The position numbers and the translations under genes are program-made. This document shows, piece after piece, positions 40,989 through 49,447 of a DNA stretch of 64,000 nucleotides; position 1 is the stretch's first letter, and every line of letters starts with the position of its first letter. The DNA comes from JAFGGG01 sp964634205 (GTDB taxonomy: Bacteria > Spirochaetota > Spirochaetia > SZUA-6 > RPPD01). The notes under the pieces were generated by a model that saw only the letters and a program-made list of their open reading frames with translations, did no database searches and was not told the origin of the DNA. The stretch is taken from the NCBI GenBank assembly GCA_964634205.1, contig CAZWKE010000004.1, forward strand, positions 62,001-126,000, read 5' to 3'.

Positions 40989-41984
40989 TCAGATTGAATC
41001 CGGCCGTATCCATCCACCCGTACGGGCAGACTCAAACAAGGCATCGATTACCCGCATGTTTTTCACGGCGTCCGCCGCCGGGACCGGTGGGTCGGTTTTT
41101 TGGGAAACGGCCCGGGCAAATCCCTCGAACTCGGCGCGGTACTGGTCACACGGCTTAAATTGGATGGAACGGGTTCCGACCGAGGTAGTAATACGGAGTT
41201 CCGCGGGGACGTCCGGGTAGATATTGAAGGGAACGGGGAGGCTCATTCGGCCGTCGGAACCGAGAATCTCTACCTGTTGAAAAGCAAAACTCCGGGTGCC
41301 GACGGAAAAAGTGGCCCGCTCCCCGCCGAAATCAAGGATCCCGGTGGTCAGTACGTCGGTCTTAAAATCGGGGTCACGGGTAAGCACACATTGTACCCGT
41401 ATCGGTTCTTTATCGAATAAAAACCGCGCACAGGATACCGCATAGCAGCCGATATCATATAAAGCCCCGCCGCCCATGTCGGGGTTGTTGCGAATATCGT
41501 GCGGGTTTTGGTTTGCAAAGCTGAAAAATGTATGGACGAACTGCGGCCTTCCTATCTCACCAACCGCGACAAGCTCACGCGCCCGCTGCCAGCGGGGGTG
41601 GCACCGGTACATAAAGGCTTCCATAATGACCACGCCCTTGTTCCGACAGTATTCCACAACCTCGGCGGCCCGGGGTGCGGTCATGGTAAGTGGTTTTTCA
41701 CAGAGAATATGTTTACCGGCATCCGCGGATTTTTTTATCCAGTCGAAATGCAGGTGATTGGGCAGTGGAATATAGACGGCGTCGATATCCGGGTTTTTCA
41801 GCATCTCCTCATAGGAGCCGTACCACTGCGGAATTTCAAGTTTTTGCGCCCAGGCTTTCGCTTTTTGTGCAGAACGCGAGGCTATGGCATGTGTTTGCAG
41901 GAGAGGAGATTCCCGTAGGCCCAGGGAGACCCGTTGTATAAAATGTCCGGAAACTCCCAGGATACCAAAGCGGATTTTTTCCAT
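40989..41984 (-). CDS. Gfo/Idh/MocA-family oxidoreductase
   Basis: These enzymes reduce or oxidise sugars and their derivatives with NAD(P). The 331 residues open with the Rossmann motif IRFGILGVSGHFIQRV (GxxGxxx) and contain the conserved KHILCEKPLTMT (the family's EKP motif with catalytic Lys) and MYRCHPRWQ. The C-terminal domain carries the substrate pocket, with the substrate unknown. I use ATG 41984: a strong promoter ends 6 bases before it, so the mRNA is probably leaderless. An in-frame TTG at 42020 would place translation inside the -35 box. It stands alone between the transglutaminase gene and a lipoprotein gene. Confidence 0.9.
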   Translation of the reverse strand: MEKIRFGILGVSGHFIQRVSLGLRESPLLQTHAIASRSAQKAKAWAQKLEIPQWYGSYEEMLKNPDIDAVYIPLPNHLHFDWIKKSADAGKHILCEKPLTMTAPRAAEVVEYCRNKGVVIMEAFMYRCHPRWQRARELVAVGEIGRPQFVHTFFSFANQNPHDIRNNPDMGGGALYDIGCYAVSCARFLFDKEPIRVQCVLTRDPDFKTDVLTTGILDFGGERATFSVGTRSFAFQQVEILGSDGRMSLPVPFNIYPDVPAELRITTSVGTRSIQFKPCDQYRAEFEGFARAVSQKTDPPVPAADAVKNMRVIDALFESARTGGWIRPDSI

Positions 41985-41990
41985 ATTTTT

Positions 41991-42020
41991 ATTATAATGA
42001 ACGGATATTTTTTTTGTCAA
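41991..42020 (-). promoter_or_regulatory. strong consensus promoter giving a leaderless transcript
   Basis: On the minus strand: TTGACA (42020-42015), 18 bases, TATAAT (41996-41991), both perfect. Six bases later is ATG 41984, so transcription should start at or next to the start codon. Confidence 0.75.
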
Positions 42021-42038
42021 GCGTATAATTCCTATTTT

Positions 42039-42061
42039 CCGGGTGCAGGATTCGAGCCACT
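42039..42061 (-). repeat. 23-bp intergenic repeat, copy 8
   Basis: On the minus strand it starts AGTGGCTCGAATCC and ends TGCACCCGG. It lies upstream of the leaderless promoter, between divergent genes. Confidence 0.72.
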
Positions 42062-42150
42062 ACATATAAATTCCAAAAACAGGCCGGAAGTATGGTAAAA
42101 AAATTGAAATTTCTGTATTATGAGATAATTGTACTATGTAAGGAGGACAT

Positions 42151-42669
42151 ATGAAAAAAATATTTTTACTTGGTTTTGCAATCTTATTTATATTGGGATT
42201 TTCTTCCTGCGGCAAGCAACAGCAGAAGACTCCTGCGGATTCGGAGGCCATGGAAAAGCAGGATGCGGACAGCGGAAATGAGTCCCATGATATTACCCTG
42301 ACCCAGGAACTCATTGACAAGTATATACAAACCCTGCCGCCATTCGTAAAAAAAGCCAAAGAGCTTGGAGAGTCCGTGAACGCCATGGCCATGACCTTTT
42401 CGGCCGGAGGCGAGATGGAATCACTGTTGAAAAGCCATGGGTGGTCAAAACCCGAAGAATTCTTTGATGTCCATGGAAAAATCTGGGTATTGATGCCGTG
42501 GCTGATGATGGCGAATCAGATGAAGGGGCAGTCGAAGGAAATGCAGAAACAGATAATGGATCAGTACAAGGATTTGTTCGACTCCCATGATATAACGGAA
42601 GCGGAGAAACAGCTCCTCATAAAAAATCAGGAGAAGCTTTTTGCTGCCATGGAAGCGGCAAGTAAATGA
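42151..42669 (+). CDS. lipoprotein of unknown function
   Basis: The signal MKKIFLLGFAILFILGFSSC has a clear lipobox (FSSC, Cys 20). The mature 150 residues are mainly helical with many Met and Lys (MNAMAMTFSAGGEMESLLKSHGW, then MKGQSKEMQKQIMDQYKDLFDSHDI). No family is recognised. The Ser-His-Asp stretches SHDIT occur twice (near 45 and 148), possibly by chance. A perfect AAGGAGGA precedes the ATG. A terminator follows, so it is a single-gene unit. Confidence 0.7.
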   Translation: MKKIFLLGFAILFILGFSSCGKQQQKTPADSEAMEKQDADSGNESHDITLTQELIDKYIQTLPPFVKKAKELGESVNAMAMTFSAGGEMESLLKSHGWSKPEEFFDVHGKIWVLMPWLMMANQMKGQSKEMQKQIMDQYKDLFDSHDITEAEKQLLIKNQEKLFAAMEAASK

Positions 42670-42690
42670 TTTAAGGGATATACCGCATAA

Positions 42691-42728
42691 AAAAAAGCCG
42701 CCTCAATGATAACGGGACGGCTTTTTTT
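42691..42728 (+). terminator. rho-independent terminator
   Basis: An A-run, GCCG near 42697 paired with CGGC near 42718-42721 (with GCCTC and GGGAC extending imperfectly), then seven T. Bases 42729-42870 hold no gene. Confidence 0.75.
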
Positions 42729-42870
42729 GTTTTTCATATAATAAGTACTCGGATCACACGTCATTATTCCCATAGAAGCGGTTTTACGGCCGTGGAGGAG
42801 CTGCCCGCCGGCCGGAAAGAGGTTTTTTCCCTGCAGGAACTGGAAGGCAAAACCTTCAAAATGCCTATCA

Positions 42871-45006
42871 TCAATCAAAAAAATCGTCGGTGTTATCGTC
42901 GAAAAAGTCGTCCTTTTTTTCCTCTGTTTTTTTCTTCGTATCTTTGGGGTTATCCTTCTTGATATCATTGTTCTGGTCCGAATCGAAAAACTTGTCCTGC
43001 TCCTCCTGGGAATCGAAGAACTGGTCTTGCTTTTCTTTTGAATCAAAAAACTTGTCCTGTTTCTCTTTGGAGTCAAAGAACTGCTCTTTTTCTTCTTCGG
43101 TATCAAAGAACTGCTCCTCTTCCTTTTTCCACTTTTCGTCTATCTTGTTCACATCCTCGAAATCATCGTACACGACCTTTTTGTCATCGGCACTCTTCTT
43201 GTCGTCGACATACAGGTCCTCATCCTTATAATCGGTATCTGCAAGCTCGTCATCCTGGTAATAGTCCTTATCATCGTAGACCACCTTTTCCTCTTTTTTG
43301 GCCGGATCCTTGGTAAACCCGTTGACCATGTCCGAGGGCTCGCTTTTTACATACTGGTTCTTGGCCCGTACGGCGTAATAATTGGATGGATTGCTGATGT
43401 CGGTATCGGTATAAGAAAGCTCGGATAACTCCTTGAATACAAACCACTTGTTGTCGTTATGGTTCCATTTCAGAAGCTCATAGTTATCGGCGCCTTTTAC
43501 CGGGTCCCAGGATACGATTATTTTGTCCGCAAACTCGCCCTGGGAAGCTTTGATGTTGCGCGGCGCCTTCAGGGGATAGTTTTCCGGTTTTTCCGGGATT
43601 ACCACGGTTACGGAAATGGACTGGCTCGGTTTGCTTTCCTTTTTCCCTTTGTACGCGGTAACAATATACCATTTTATATCGCCGTTTTTAAAACTGCGGC
43701 TGTCCCTGAAATTCGTGTTCTTGGTGGAACCGAGTCTGATGAAGTTGTTCTCGGACTGGTCAAAGTCATAGACGTAATATCCGTCTATTCCCGTCATATT
43801 CTGCCAGCTCAGGTAAATCACTCCCTCATCACACAAGCCCTGCACCTTTTGCGGAATACCGAGCTCCGCTTCCAGTTTCCCCGCGTGTCCCCGGGCCGTC
43901 TCACTGAACGCGCTTTTAGTGTTATCATTCACACTCTTTACGGCGTAATAATAGATAGTTCCGGGCTTGATATTTTTGGAATCGATAAATTTGGTCCCTT
44001 TTGTGTTGGCCACCTCCGTGAAGTCCCGGTTTGGTTTCAGCGATCTGAATACTTTATAGGAGGCAGCGTATTTGGCCTTGCGCCAGGTGACCTCGATCTT
44101 GTTATCATAAGTACCAAGAGACGCCTCCACCCCAACGGGGACGGCCGCCTCTTTGGGATTGGTTACCTCATCATAGATGACCACGGCCACCTTTACCTGT
44201 TTTTTAAAAAGATCGTAGCCGATCCAGCCGTATCCGCCTTCTCCCCAGTAGGTTGTCCAGGAGTTGATAATTTTAAATGCTTTCTTGTTATCATCATACC
44301 CCACCACACACATGGCGTGGCCGCCCAACAGCGCGCCACCGGTAGTGGTCAATACGCCGCCGGTGTAATTATAAAAGTTTTCGTAGATCATCATCCCGAT
44401 AATCACGGGGTTTCCCCTGGAAAGTATTTCCTTTACCGCGTCAAGGTTGGTAAAATCAACCCTGGCAAATGACTTGGCCTTGTACTGCAGCGCCTCATTA
44501 TACGCGTCGCGCGAGGGCTGCGTGGTTAGGTTCTGGGTATAGGGCATTGCGGCCAGGCTGGCGCAGCCTTTTTGAATGACCACGTTCACCGCGGATTCTA
44601 TGGGGGCACCGCCGTCCGCCCCGCCATTGATCTGGTTATAGATAAAGGATGGTGAAAATATATGTTCTTTATTATTTACCCCCCACTCACGTTCAATGTT
44701 CTCATGGTAGGATTTGCAGGCATAGGCCACGGCCCATCCCGTACAGCTTCCGATCGTTCCCTGGTCTCCGGGTGTGGGAAACAAGGGTGACAGGTCAACA
44801 TCGGCGGCCAGCTCCGGGGCCGTACCGCTGTGTGCCTGCGGCGTTGAAACCCGGAATGATTTGTACAGCATTTTGGGCGTGTCTTTCAACCCCGCGCCCC
44901 TGGTCGTCAGATCCGGCTTCCCGCATCCCGAAAGCAGCATCAGAACGGATATAAATAACACACTGCCTATGAGAAGCAAGAGGGTTGTTTTTCTGTTCCT
45001 TAACAT
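42871..45006 (-). CDS. papain-like (C1) cysteine protease lipoprotein with three FN3 modules and acidic FFD repeats
   Basis: The signal ends VLMLLSGC (lipid Cys 28). The catalytic set of a C1 peptidase is complete: Gln82 in GDQGTIGSCTGWA, Cys88, His230 in LLGGHAMCVVGYDD, Asn248 in IINSWTTYWGEGGYG. Three fibronectin-type-III modules follow (about 285-365, 375-465, 480-560). The last ~130 residues are very acidic and contain a decapeptide repeated five times around the motif FFD, plus two more FFD near the end. It should be a membrane-tethered surface protease or binding protein. I chose ATG 45006 behind GAGAGG rather than the one 10 codons earlier. It is just downstream of the lipoprotein gene at 45026. 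Confidence 0.9.
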   Translation of the reverse strand: MLRNRKTTLLLLIGSVLFISVLMLLSGCGKPDLTTRGAGLKDTPKMLYKSFRVSTPQAHSGTAPELAADVDLSPLFPTPGDQGTIGSCTGWAVAYACKSYHENIEREWGVNNKEHIFSPSFIYNQINGGADGGAPIESAVNVVIQKGCASLAAMPYTQNLTTQPSRDAYNEALQYKAKSFARVDFTNLDAVKEILSRGNPVIIGMMIYENFYNYTGGVLTTTGGALLGGHAMCVVGYDDNKKAFKIINSWTTYWGEGGYGWIGYDLFKKQVKVAVVIYDEVTNPKEAAVPVGVEASLGTYDNKIEVTWRKAKYAASYKVFRSLKPNRDFTEVANTKGTKFIDSKNIKPGTIYYYAVKSVNDNTKSAFSETARGHAGKLEAELGIPQKVQGLCDEGVIYLSWQNMTGIDGYYVYDFDQSENNFIRLGSTKNTNFRDSRSFKNGDIKWYIVTAYKGKKESKPSQSISVTVVIPEKPENYPLKAPRNIKASQGEFADKIIVSWDPVKGADNYELLKWNHNDNKWFVFKELSELSYTDTDISNPSNYYAVRAKNQYVKSEPSDMVNGFTKDPAKKEEKVVYDDKDYYQDDELADTDYKDEDLYVDDKKSADDKKVVYDDFEDVNKIDEKWKKEEEQFFDTEEEKEQFFDSKEKQDKFFDSKEKQDQFFDSQEEQDKFFDSDQNNDIKKDNPKDTKKKTEEKKDDFFDDNTDDFFD
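42981..43130 (-). repeat. five 30-bp tandem repeats coding for FFD decapeptides
   Basis: Units start at 42981, 43011, 43041, 43071 and 43101 (for example AATCGAAAAA, AATCGAAGAA, AATCAAAAAA) and are in frame with the cysteine protease gene, so they are protein repeats, not a CRISPR array. Confidence 0.85.
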
Positions 45007-45025
45007 GATGAATACCTCTCTTCGG

Positions 45026-45481
45026 TTAAAGTTCAAGATCAGTAAAGGTGAACACCACCGGTGTACACGTTCCTGTTATTATTTCATTTCGCGTACAGGA
45101 GATAACATCTCCTGCTTGTAACTGCGAACGGATAGTATCGTATTTGTTCGGTTCGATCGCAATCAGTTTTTTCCTTTCTTTGTCTCCCATATGGGGAAAC
45201 CGGTAGTCCGCGGCCTGGGCCGCATCAAAAAGGCTGAAACTGAAGGTGATCTCTGCCTTGTTTTTATTCAGCCACCTGACCGCCAGAATCCGGGCGCTGC
45301 CTTTAAACTGCCTGTAGCTACAGGTGTCTCCAATGGAAAAAGGGGCCTCTTTTCCGTTTGCCTGTGCGCTTGCATACGTTTTTGCCTGTGCCCCACTGCA
45401 GCAGGATGCAAGCAGTATCAGCAACAGAACGGTAAATAACACACCGGCACCGCAACGAAAAACCGAAAAATCTTTTTTCAT
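45026..45481 (-). CDS. lipoprotein of unknown function
   Basis: The 151-residue product has a lipoprotein-type signal ending LLLILLASCC (lipobox ASC). The mature part shows no recognised domain: a beta-rich stretch (FSIGDTCSYRQFKGSARILAV) with single cysteines, and a C terminus with VISCTRNEIITGTC. It is 20 bases upstream of the cysteine protease start in the same direction, so the two are likely in one transcript, and a role as inhibitor or accessory of the protease is possible but only from context. Confidence 0.6.
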   Translation of the reverse strand: MKKDFSVFRCGAGVLFTVLLLILLASCCSGAQAKTYASAQANGKEAPFSIGDTCSYRQFKGSARILAVRWLNKNKAEITFSFSLFDAAQAADYRFPHMGDKERKKLIAIEPNKYDTIRSQLQAGDVISCTRNEIITGTCTPVVFTFTDLEL

Positions 45482-45574
45482 ATAATCATATTGTAATCCA
45501 CCGACGGGGTAATTTCAAAATAATTATATCCGGGGTGTTGATTTTTTATGGTTACTCCCTGATAATGCACTGAT

Positions 45575-46015
45575 ATGAGTGATCAGATTTCCAAACAGGT
45601 TGACCGTGATGTGGCGGTATATACAATACGTTGGTCGGCGCTGCGCAAGGCCGAAAAATACGATATTATAAAGACCGTGCCCTCCATGTCCGGTATTTTT
45701 GAGCTTTACTTTCAGGACGAAAAGAAAAAACTGAACCTCTTTCTGTTCTCCAAGGTCTGGTACGGCGGACTGAAACACCAGCTTCGGAAATTCACCGATG
45801 TTGAACTGGAGAAGGACGAAAAACGGCGCTATATCCTTGACCACTTCGACTGCTACTACCGCTACGCCCTTACCAATTCCTATAACGATATGTGTGATAT
45901 CCTCTATTTTTTTTCCCGGACCTACCTGCCGGGAAGTCCCGCGCCTGCCCATTCCGGGCGGTATGCGGACATCATTGTTCATGAAGTGTCCAAGGACAAA
46001 CTGGTAACCATTTAA
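45575..46015 (+). CDS. uncharacterised 146-residue protein
   Basis: A soluble, charged protein with no signal peptide or membrane helix (MSDQISKQVDRDVAVYTIRW, then YYRYALTNSYNDMCDILYFFSRTYLPGS). I recognise no family. A mixed alpha/beta pattern with several Lys-Lys-Lys stretches could fit nucleic-acid contact, without specific support. It is a single gene whose stop codon shares the palindrome TTAA (46012-46015) with the stop of the peroxiredoxin gene on the other strand. Confidence 0.6.
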   Translation: MSDQISKQVDRDVAVYTIRWSALRKAEKYDIIKTVPSMSGIFELYFQDEKKKLNLFLFSKVWYGGLKHQLRKFTDVELEKDEKRRYILDHFDCYYRYALTNSYNDMCDILYFFSRTYLPGSPAPAHSGRYADIIVHEVSKDKLVTI

Positions 46016-46467
46016 GAAAGGGCGGCCAACACCTCCGGCCCGTGTTCGTCGGGGCTTACCTTGGGAAACGCTTTTACAATTTTGCCCTGTTCGTCCACAA
46101 TAAACGTAGAGCGAAGTATCCCCTCATGCTCCTTGCCGTACATTTTTTTTATACCCCAGGCCCCGAAGGCCTTGATGGTTGTCTTCCCGGTGTCCGACAG
46201 CAGATAAAAGGGGAGGTTATATTTTTCTTTAAACCTGGCGTGCGATTCGGGAGTATCCGCGCTTATCCCGATTATCACGGCACCCTTGTCAAGCAGTTGT
46301 TTGTAGGTATCCCTGAAACTGCAGGCCTCCTTTGTACAGCCGGGGGTGTCGTCCTTGGGATAGAAGTAGACAACCACCTTTTTCCCTCTGAACTGGTTAA
46401 GGCTTATGGTGCTCCCTTGGTCATCCGGCAGGGAGAAGTCCGGTGCGTTTTCGCCTGCTTGCAGCAT
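46012..46467 (-). CDS. bcp: thiol peroxidase of the Bcp/PrxQ family
   Basis: Bcp proteins reduce peroxides with a peroxidatic Cys. The 151 residues open with GENAPDFSLPDDQG, and have the active-site motif YPKDDTPGCTKEACSFRD with the peroxidatic Cys and the resolving Cys five residues further, as in PrxQ, then GISADTPESHARFKEKYNLPF. I chose ATG 46467 because GGAGG is 5 bases upstream; the ATG 12 bases earlier would include that site. It is probably an oxygen-stress defence of an anaerobe. Confidence 0.92.
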   Translation of the reverse strand: MLQAGENAPDFSLPDDQGSTISLNQFRGKKVVVYFYPKDDTPGCTKEACSFRDTYKQLLDKGAVIIGISADTPESHARFKEKYNLPFYLLSDTGKTTIKAFGAWGIKKMYGKEHEGILRSTFIVDEQGKIVKAFPKVSPDEHGPEVLAALS

Positions 46468-46627
46468 ATCGGCCTCCATATTTTGTCATAGTATCTCTGC
46501 TTTAAACATACTATACCTCGAACGTCGCGGCAACTACTGTATTGGGACCGCCTGGCAGAAAGATCAGCAAATTTTCTTTTCATTGACTTTTTTCCCCATT
46601 TAAATTAGCATGTCTTTTGGGTTATAT

Positions 46628-48769
46628 ATGCAGACAATCCAGAGGATAAAAAAGGTTGTGAATGAGCTTCCTCGCGGCGGCTACCTGGTAAAAACACCCG
46701 CGGGAATCATACAGGTAGGCTCGCCGCCGGAGACGATCAAGGACACAATGGTCCTTCCGGAATCCGTGCCCCGTATTTTTGTACTTCCGCAAAAAATGTT
46801 TAATTTCGATAAAGGCATCAGCCTTGCCGAACTGGAATTTCCCATTTACTTCAATTTTTTTATTAAAAAGCACAAAATAACCATTATCGGCCACCGGGAA
46901 CAGGAGAAACGCTTACGCGGTGTGCTGCAGGAAGCGGTGTTCGGACCGCGGAATGTGAATATTGCGCAAGATGTTCTTATGGAAAAAAACGGGGTATTTA
47001 TTCCGGATATAAAAAGTGAAATGGACTTTTACCGGACCTTCGATTTTAAGGACCTTTTTGATTTTATTCCCTTTGAAAACAATTCCTGTCGTATCGGTGA
47101 GGTACGTATCGAATGTACAGGTCGGGGGGTGTTTGTCTTTAAGCAGGGGAATGAGATGATTGCCAAGGTACCCTGTGACATTCCGTACAAACCCCGGTAT
47201 GATATCGGTGTACGCCTCCCGGACCCCTACCGGCCACCGCTTTTTGCGGTCACCTGCCTGGGGTCCAGTCACGGGTTTGATCCGACGGAAAATACCTCGG
47301 GTTTTATTATCTGGATCAATCATAAGGGGGTAATGGTTGATCCGCCGGTAAACTCAACCGAATGGCTGAAAGACTCGAACGTTAATCCGAAGTTCATCGA
47401 CAGCATTATTCTTACCCACTGCCACGCGGACCATGACGCCGGCACCCTGCAAAAAATAATGGAGGAAAGCAGGATTACGATCTATACAACCAAGACCGTG
47501 ATAAACAGTTTTCTGCGGAAATACGCGGCGCTTTGCGACGAGTCGGTCTCCGGTCTGGCCAAGCTTTTCAATTTTGTACCGGTATTTATCGACAAACCGT
47601 TCTTTATTCACGGTGCGGAGTTTACGGCGAACTATACCCTGCATTCAATTCCCACTATCGGCTTTAAAATGAATTTCCAGGGGCGGAGTTTTGTATATTC
47701 ATCGGATCACCAGGCGGAACCCCGAATTCATAAAGAGTTATTGGACAAGGGTGTCATAAAGAAACAACGGTACCGGCAGCTTTCCGACTTTCCCTGGGAT
47801 TCAAAGGTCATCTATCATGAAGCGGGTATCCCGCCCCTGCACACCTCGATCAAGTGGCTGGGAACCCTTCCCGCGGCGGTCCGAAAAAAAACCTACATCT
47901 ACCATATCGCCAAAAAGGATTTTCTTCCCGATACAAAACTGACCCTCTGCAAGTTCGGAATGGAGCATACGGTCACGTTCAATGTGTCTACGCCCCGGTT
48001 TGAAAAAGCCTACGAGGTGTTAAGTATGCTTAAGCATCTGGATTTCTTTCACGGATTCACTTTGGAAAAGGTGCAGGAGTTCATGCTGGCTATAAAGGAA
48101 GAAGTATATAAAAAGGGTCGATGCATCATCAAGAAGGGAAGCAGGGGGGAAAAGTTTTATATCATTTATTCCGGTAATGTGGCCATTTCCCTGGACGGCC
48201 TCAAGCAAAAAAAGATCTACAGTGAGTTCGAGTACTTCGGTGAAGTGGCGCTGATCACCGAAAAACCCACCACCGCCGACGTGGTCGCTGAAACCAATGT
48301 CGTGGTGTATACCATTGCCAAGGATGCTTTTTTACACTTTATCGCCGGCACCGAGTTTGAGGAGACCTTAAAACGGCTGGTAAGAAACCGGGACCGTGAA
48401 TCATGGAATATTCTTTCCACCAGCAGGATCTTCAGGCGGCTTACCTCCTACCAAAAAACGTGGATCGAATCGGTATTGCGGCGGGAACAGCGCAAGGGCA
48501 GCGGAGTGCTGGTAAAACAGGGCACACTCTTTTCCGAGATGTACATCATCCGCAAGGGAACGGTGGAAATGAAACAGGGAAAAGAGACTGTGGGGGAGTT
48601 GCGGCGTGGTGATTTTATCGGAAATCTGCATGATGTTGACAAAAATATTCCTTCCCGGTATAGTTTTATACACTCAAAAGATGTCGCGCTTTTTGTACTG
48701 AAGAGAAGCGATATGTTGAGTTTTGCCGAACGAAACCCGGGATTAATTATGAAATTAAGACCGGAATAG
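46628..48769 (+). CDS. metallo-beta-lactamase-fold protein with two cyclic-nucleotide-binding domains, probable cAMP/cGMP phosphodiesterase
   Basis: The N-terminal 230 residues carry the GGY and PPETIKDT motifs typical of this spirochaetal family, followed by a MBL domain with the zinc motif ILTHCHADHDAGT near residue 265 and additional His/Asp at SSDHQAE and YHEAG. Residues about 480-600 and 615-719 are two cNMP-binding domains (GEKFYIIYSGNVAIS, FGEVALITEKPTTADV in the first). It is probably a phosphodiesterase of cyclic nucleotides regulated by its own ligand. I chose ATG 46628 because a TTGACT/TAGCAT promoter predicts transcription from about 46618; ATG 46610 is the alternative. Confidence 0.85.
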   Translation: MQTIQRIKKVVNELPRGGYLVKTPAGIIQVGSPPETIKDTMVLPESVPRIFVLPQKMFNFDKGISLAELEFPIYFNFFIKKHKITIIGHREQEKRLRGVLQEAVFGPRNVNIAQDVLMEKNGVFIPDIKSEMDFYRTFDFKDLFDFIPFENNSCRIGEVRIECTGRGVFVFKQGNEMIAKVPCDIPYKPRYDIGVRLPDPYRPPLFAVTCLGSSHGFDPTENTSGFIIWINHKGVMVDPPVNSTEWLKDSNVNPKFIDSIILTHCHADHDAGTLQKIMEESRITIYTTKTVINSFLRKYAALCDESVSGLAKLFNFVPVFIDKPFFIHGAEFTANYTLHSIPTIGFKMNFQGRSFVYSSDHQAEPRIHKELLDKGVIKKQRYRQLSDFPWDSKVIYHEAGIPPLHTSIKWLGTLPAAVRKKTYIYHIAKKDFLPDTKLTLCKFGMEHTVTFNVSTPRFEKAYEVLSMLKHLDFFHGFTLEKVQEFMLAIKEEVYKKGRCIIKKGSRGEKFYIIYSGNVAISLDGLKQKKIYSEFEYFGEVALITEKPTTADVVAETNVVVYTIAKDAFLHFIAGTEFEETLKRLVRNRDRESWNILSTSRIFRRLTSYQKTWIESVLRREQRKGSGVLVKQGTLFSEMYIIRKGTVEMKQGKETVGELRRGDFIGNLHDVDKNIPSRYSFIHSKDVALFVLKRSDMLSFAERNPGLIMKLRPE

Positions 48770-48855
48770 GCAAATTAGCGGGAGGGGAGCGATTACTTCA
48801 TAATTGAAATATCAAGACAGCCCTGTATCTTTCCGAAAATTAAAACGAGGTGATT

Positions 48856-49311
48856 ATGATAGACGGCGGTATCCTTACCACCCTGCGTGAACTGCGCTAT
48901 GAATTCGATAAAAACTTTGATCAAAGCTGGTTCTTCCTTATTATAGAAACCCTACCCATCAGTGTTCGTACCATGCGGGAGATACGGGAGCTTTTTGAGT
49001 TTGAAACAATTGGTGCGCGCGACATCGAGGAGATCCAGGAAAAAAGCAATGAGCTTGAAAAATTACTGCATGCGGTCAGGGACTTTTTATTGCCGCGGGT
49101 CAAGGAAAAACTGAGCATTTCCCACCTGGACCCTGAGCATATGATCGACGACAAGGAACAGAAGCTGCTGCGGCGTTTTGTGGCCTCGAACCTTCCCTTT
49201 AACCTGGAACGCATGTGCGTGTTGACCGCGCAACTGAAGAATGATCTGAAACTGTACCAGTTGCGGATAACTCCGGAACCGGAGGAACTGCCGGACGCCA
49301 ACGTTATTTAA
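48856..49311 (+). CDS. uncharacterised helical protein
   Basis: A 151-residue, all-helical protein with charged heptads (MREIRELFEFETIGARDIEEIQEKSNELEKLLHAVRDFLLPRVKEKL), no signal peptide, no membrane helix. The family is not recognised. It begins at ATG 48856 behind GAGGTG; a GTG two codons earlier is possible. It follows the cNMP phosphodiesterase gene by 86 bases and may be read with it. The coiled shape suggests a protein-protein contact role. Confidence 0.6.
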   Translation: MIDGGILTTLRELRYEFDKNFDQSWFFLIIETLPISVRTMREIRELFEFETIGARDIEEIQEKSNELEKLLHAVRDFLLPRVKEKLSISHLDPEHMIDDKEQKLLRRFVASNLPFNLERMCVLTAQLKNDLKLYQLRITPEPEELPDANVI

Positions 49312-49339
49312 CATACATTGGATCTGCAGGGTGATTCTC

Positions 49340-49362
49340 CCGGGTCCGGGCGCTGAACCGCC
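49340..49362 (-). repeat. 23-bp intergenic repeat, copy 9 (diverged)
   Basis: On the minus strand it starts GGCGGTTCAGC and ends CCCGGACCCGG; about 15 of 23 positions match the consensus. Between two plus-strand genes. Confidence 0.5.
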
Positions 49363-49394
49363 GGCAAGATATTTGCAATCAACAAACAAATTTA

Positions 49395-49423
49395 TTGATT
49401 TTCAGTTTGGTTTTACCTATCAT
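49395..49423 (+). promoter_or_regulatory. promoter of the 49448 lipoprotein gene
   Basis: TTGATT (49395-49400), 17 bases, TATCAT (49418-49423). Confidence 0.55.
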
Positions 49424-49447
49424 TAAAACTATAGAGGAGGAGTTGTT

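Noticed and set aside
42039..42061. The 23-bp repeat looks like a tRNA T-arm (TCGAATCC)
   Set aside because: The flanking bases cannot form a T-stem or the rest of a cloverleaf, and other copies lose the TCGAAT core.
42981..43130. Regular 30-bp repeats that might be a CRISPR array
   Set aside because: They are contiguous with no spacers and are in frame inside the cysteine protease gene, coding for FFD decapeptides.
43459..44472. Long open frame antisense to the cysteine protease gene
   Set aside because: No domain, no ribosome-binding site, and the opposite strand encodes a complete protease.
46531..46553. Possible further copy of the 23-bp repeat (GGCGGTCCCAATAC on minus strand)
   Set aside because: About 12 of 23 positions match, which is near chance for this composition.
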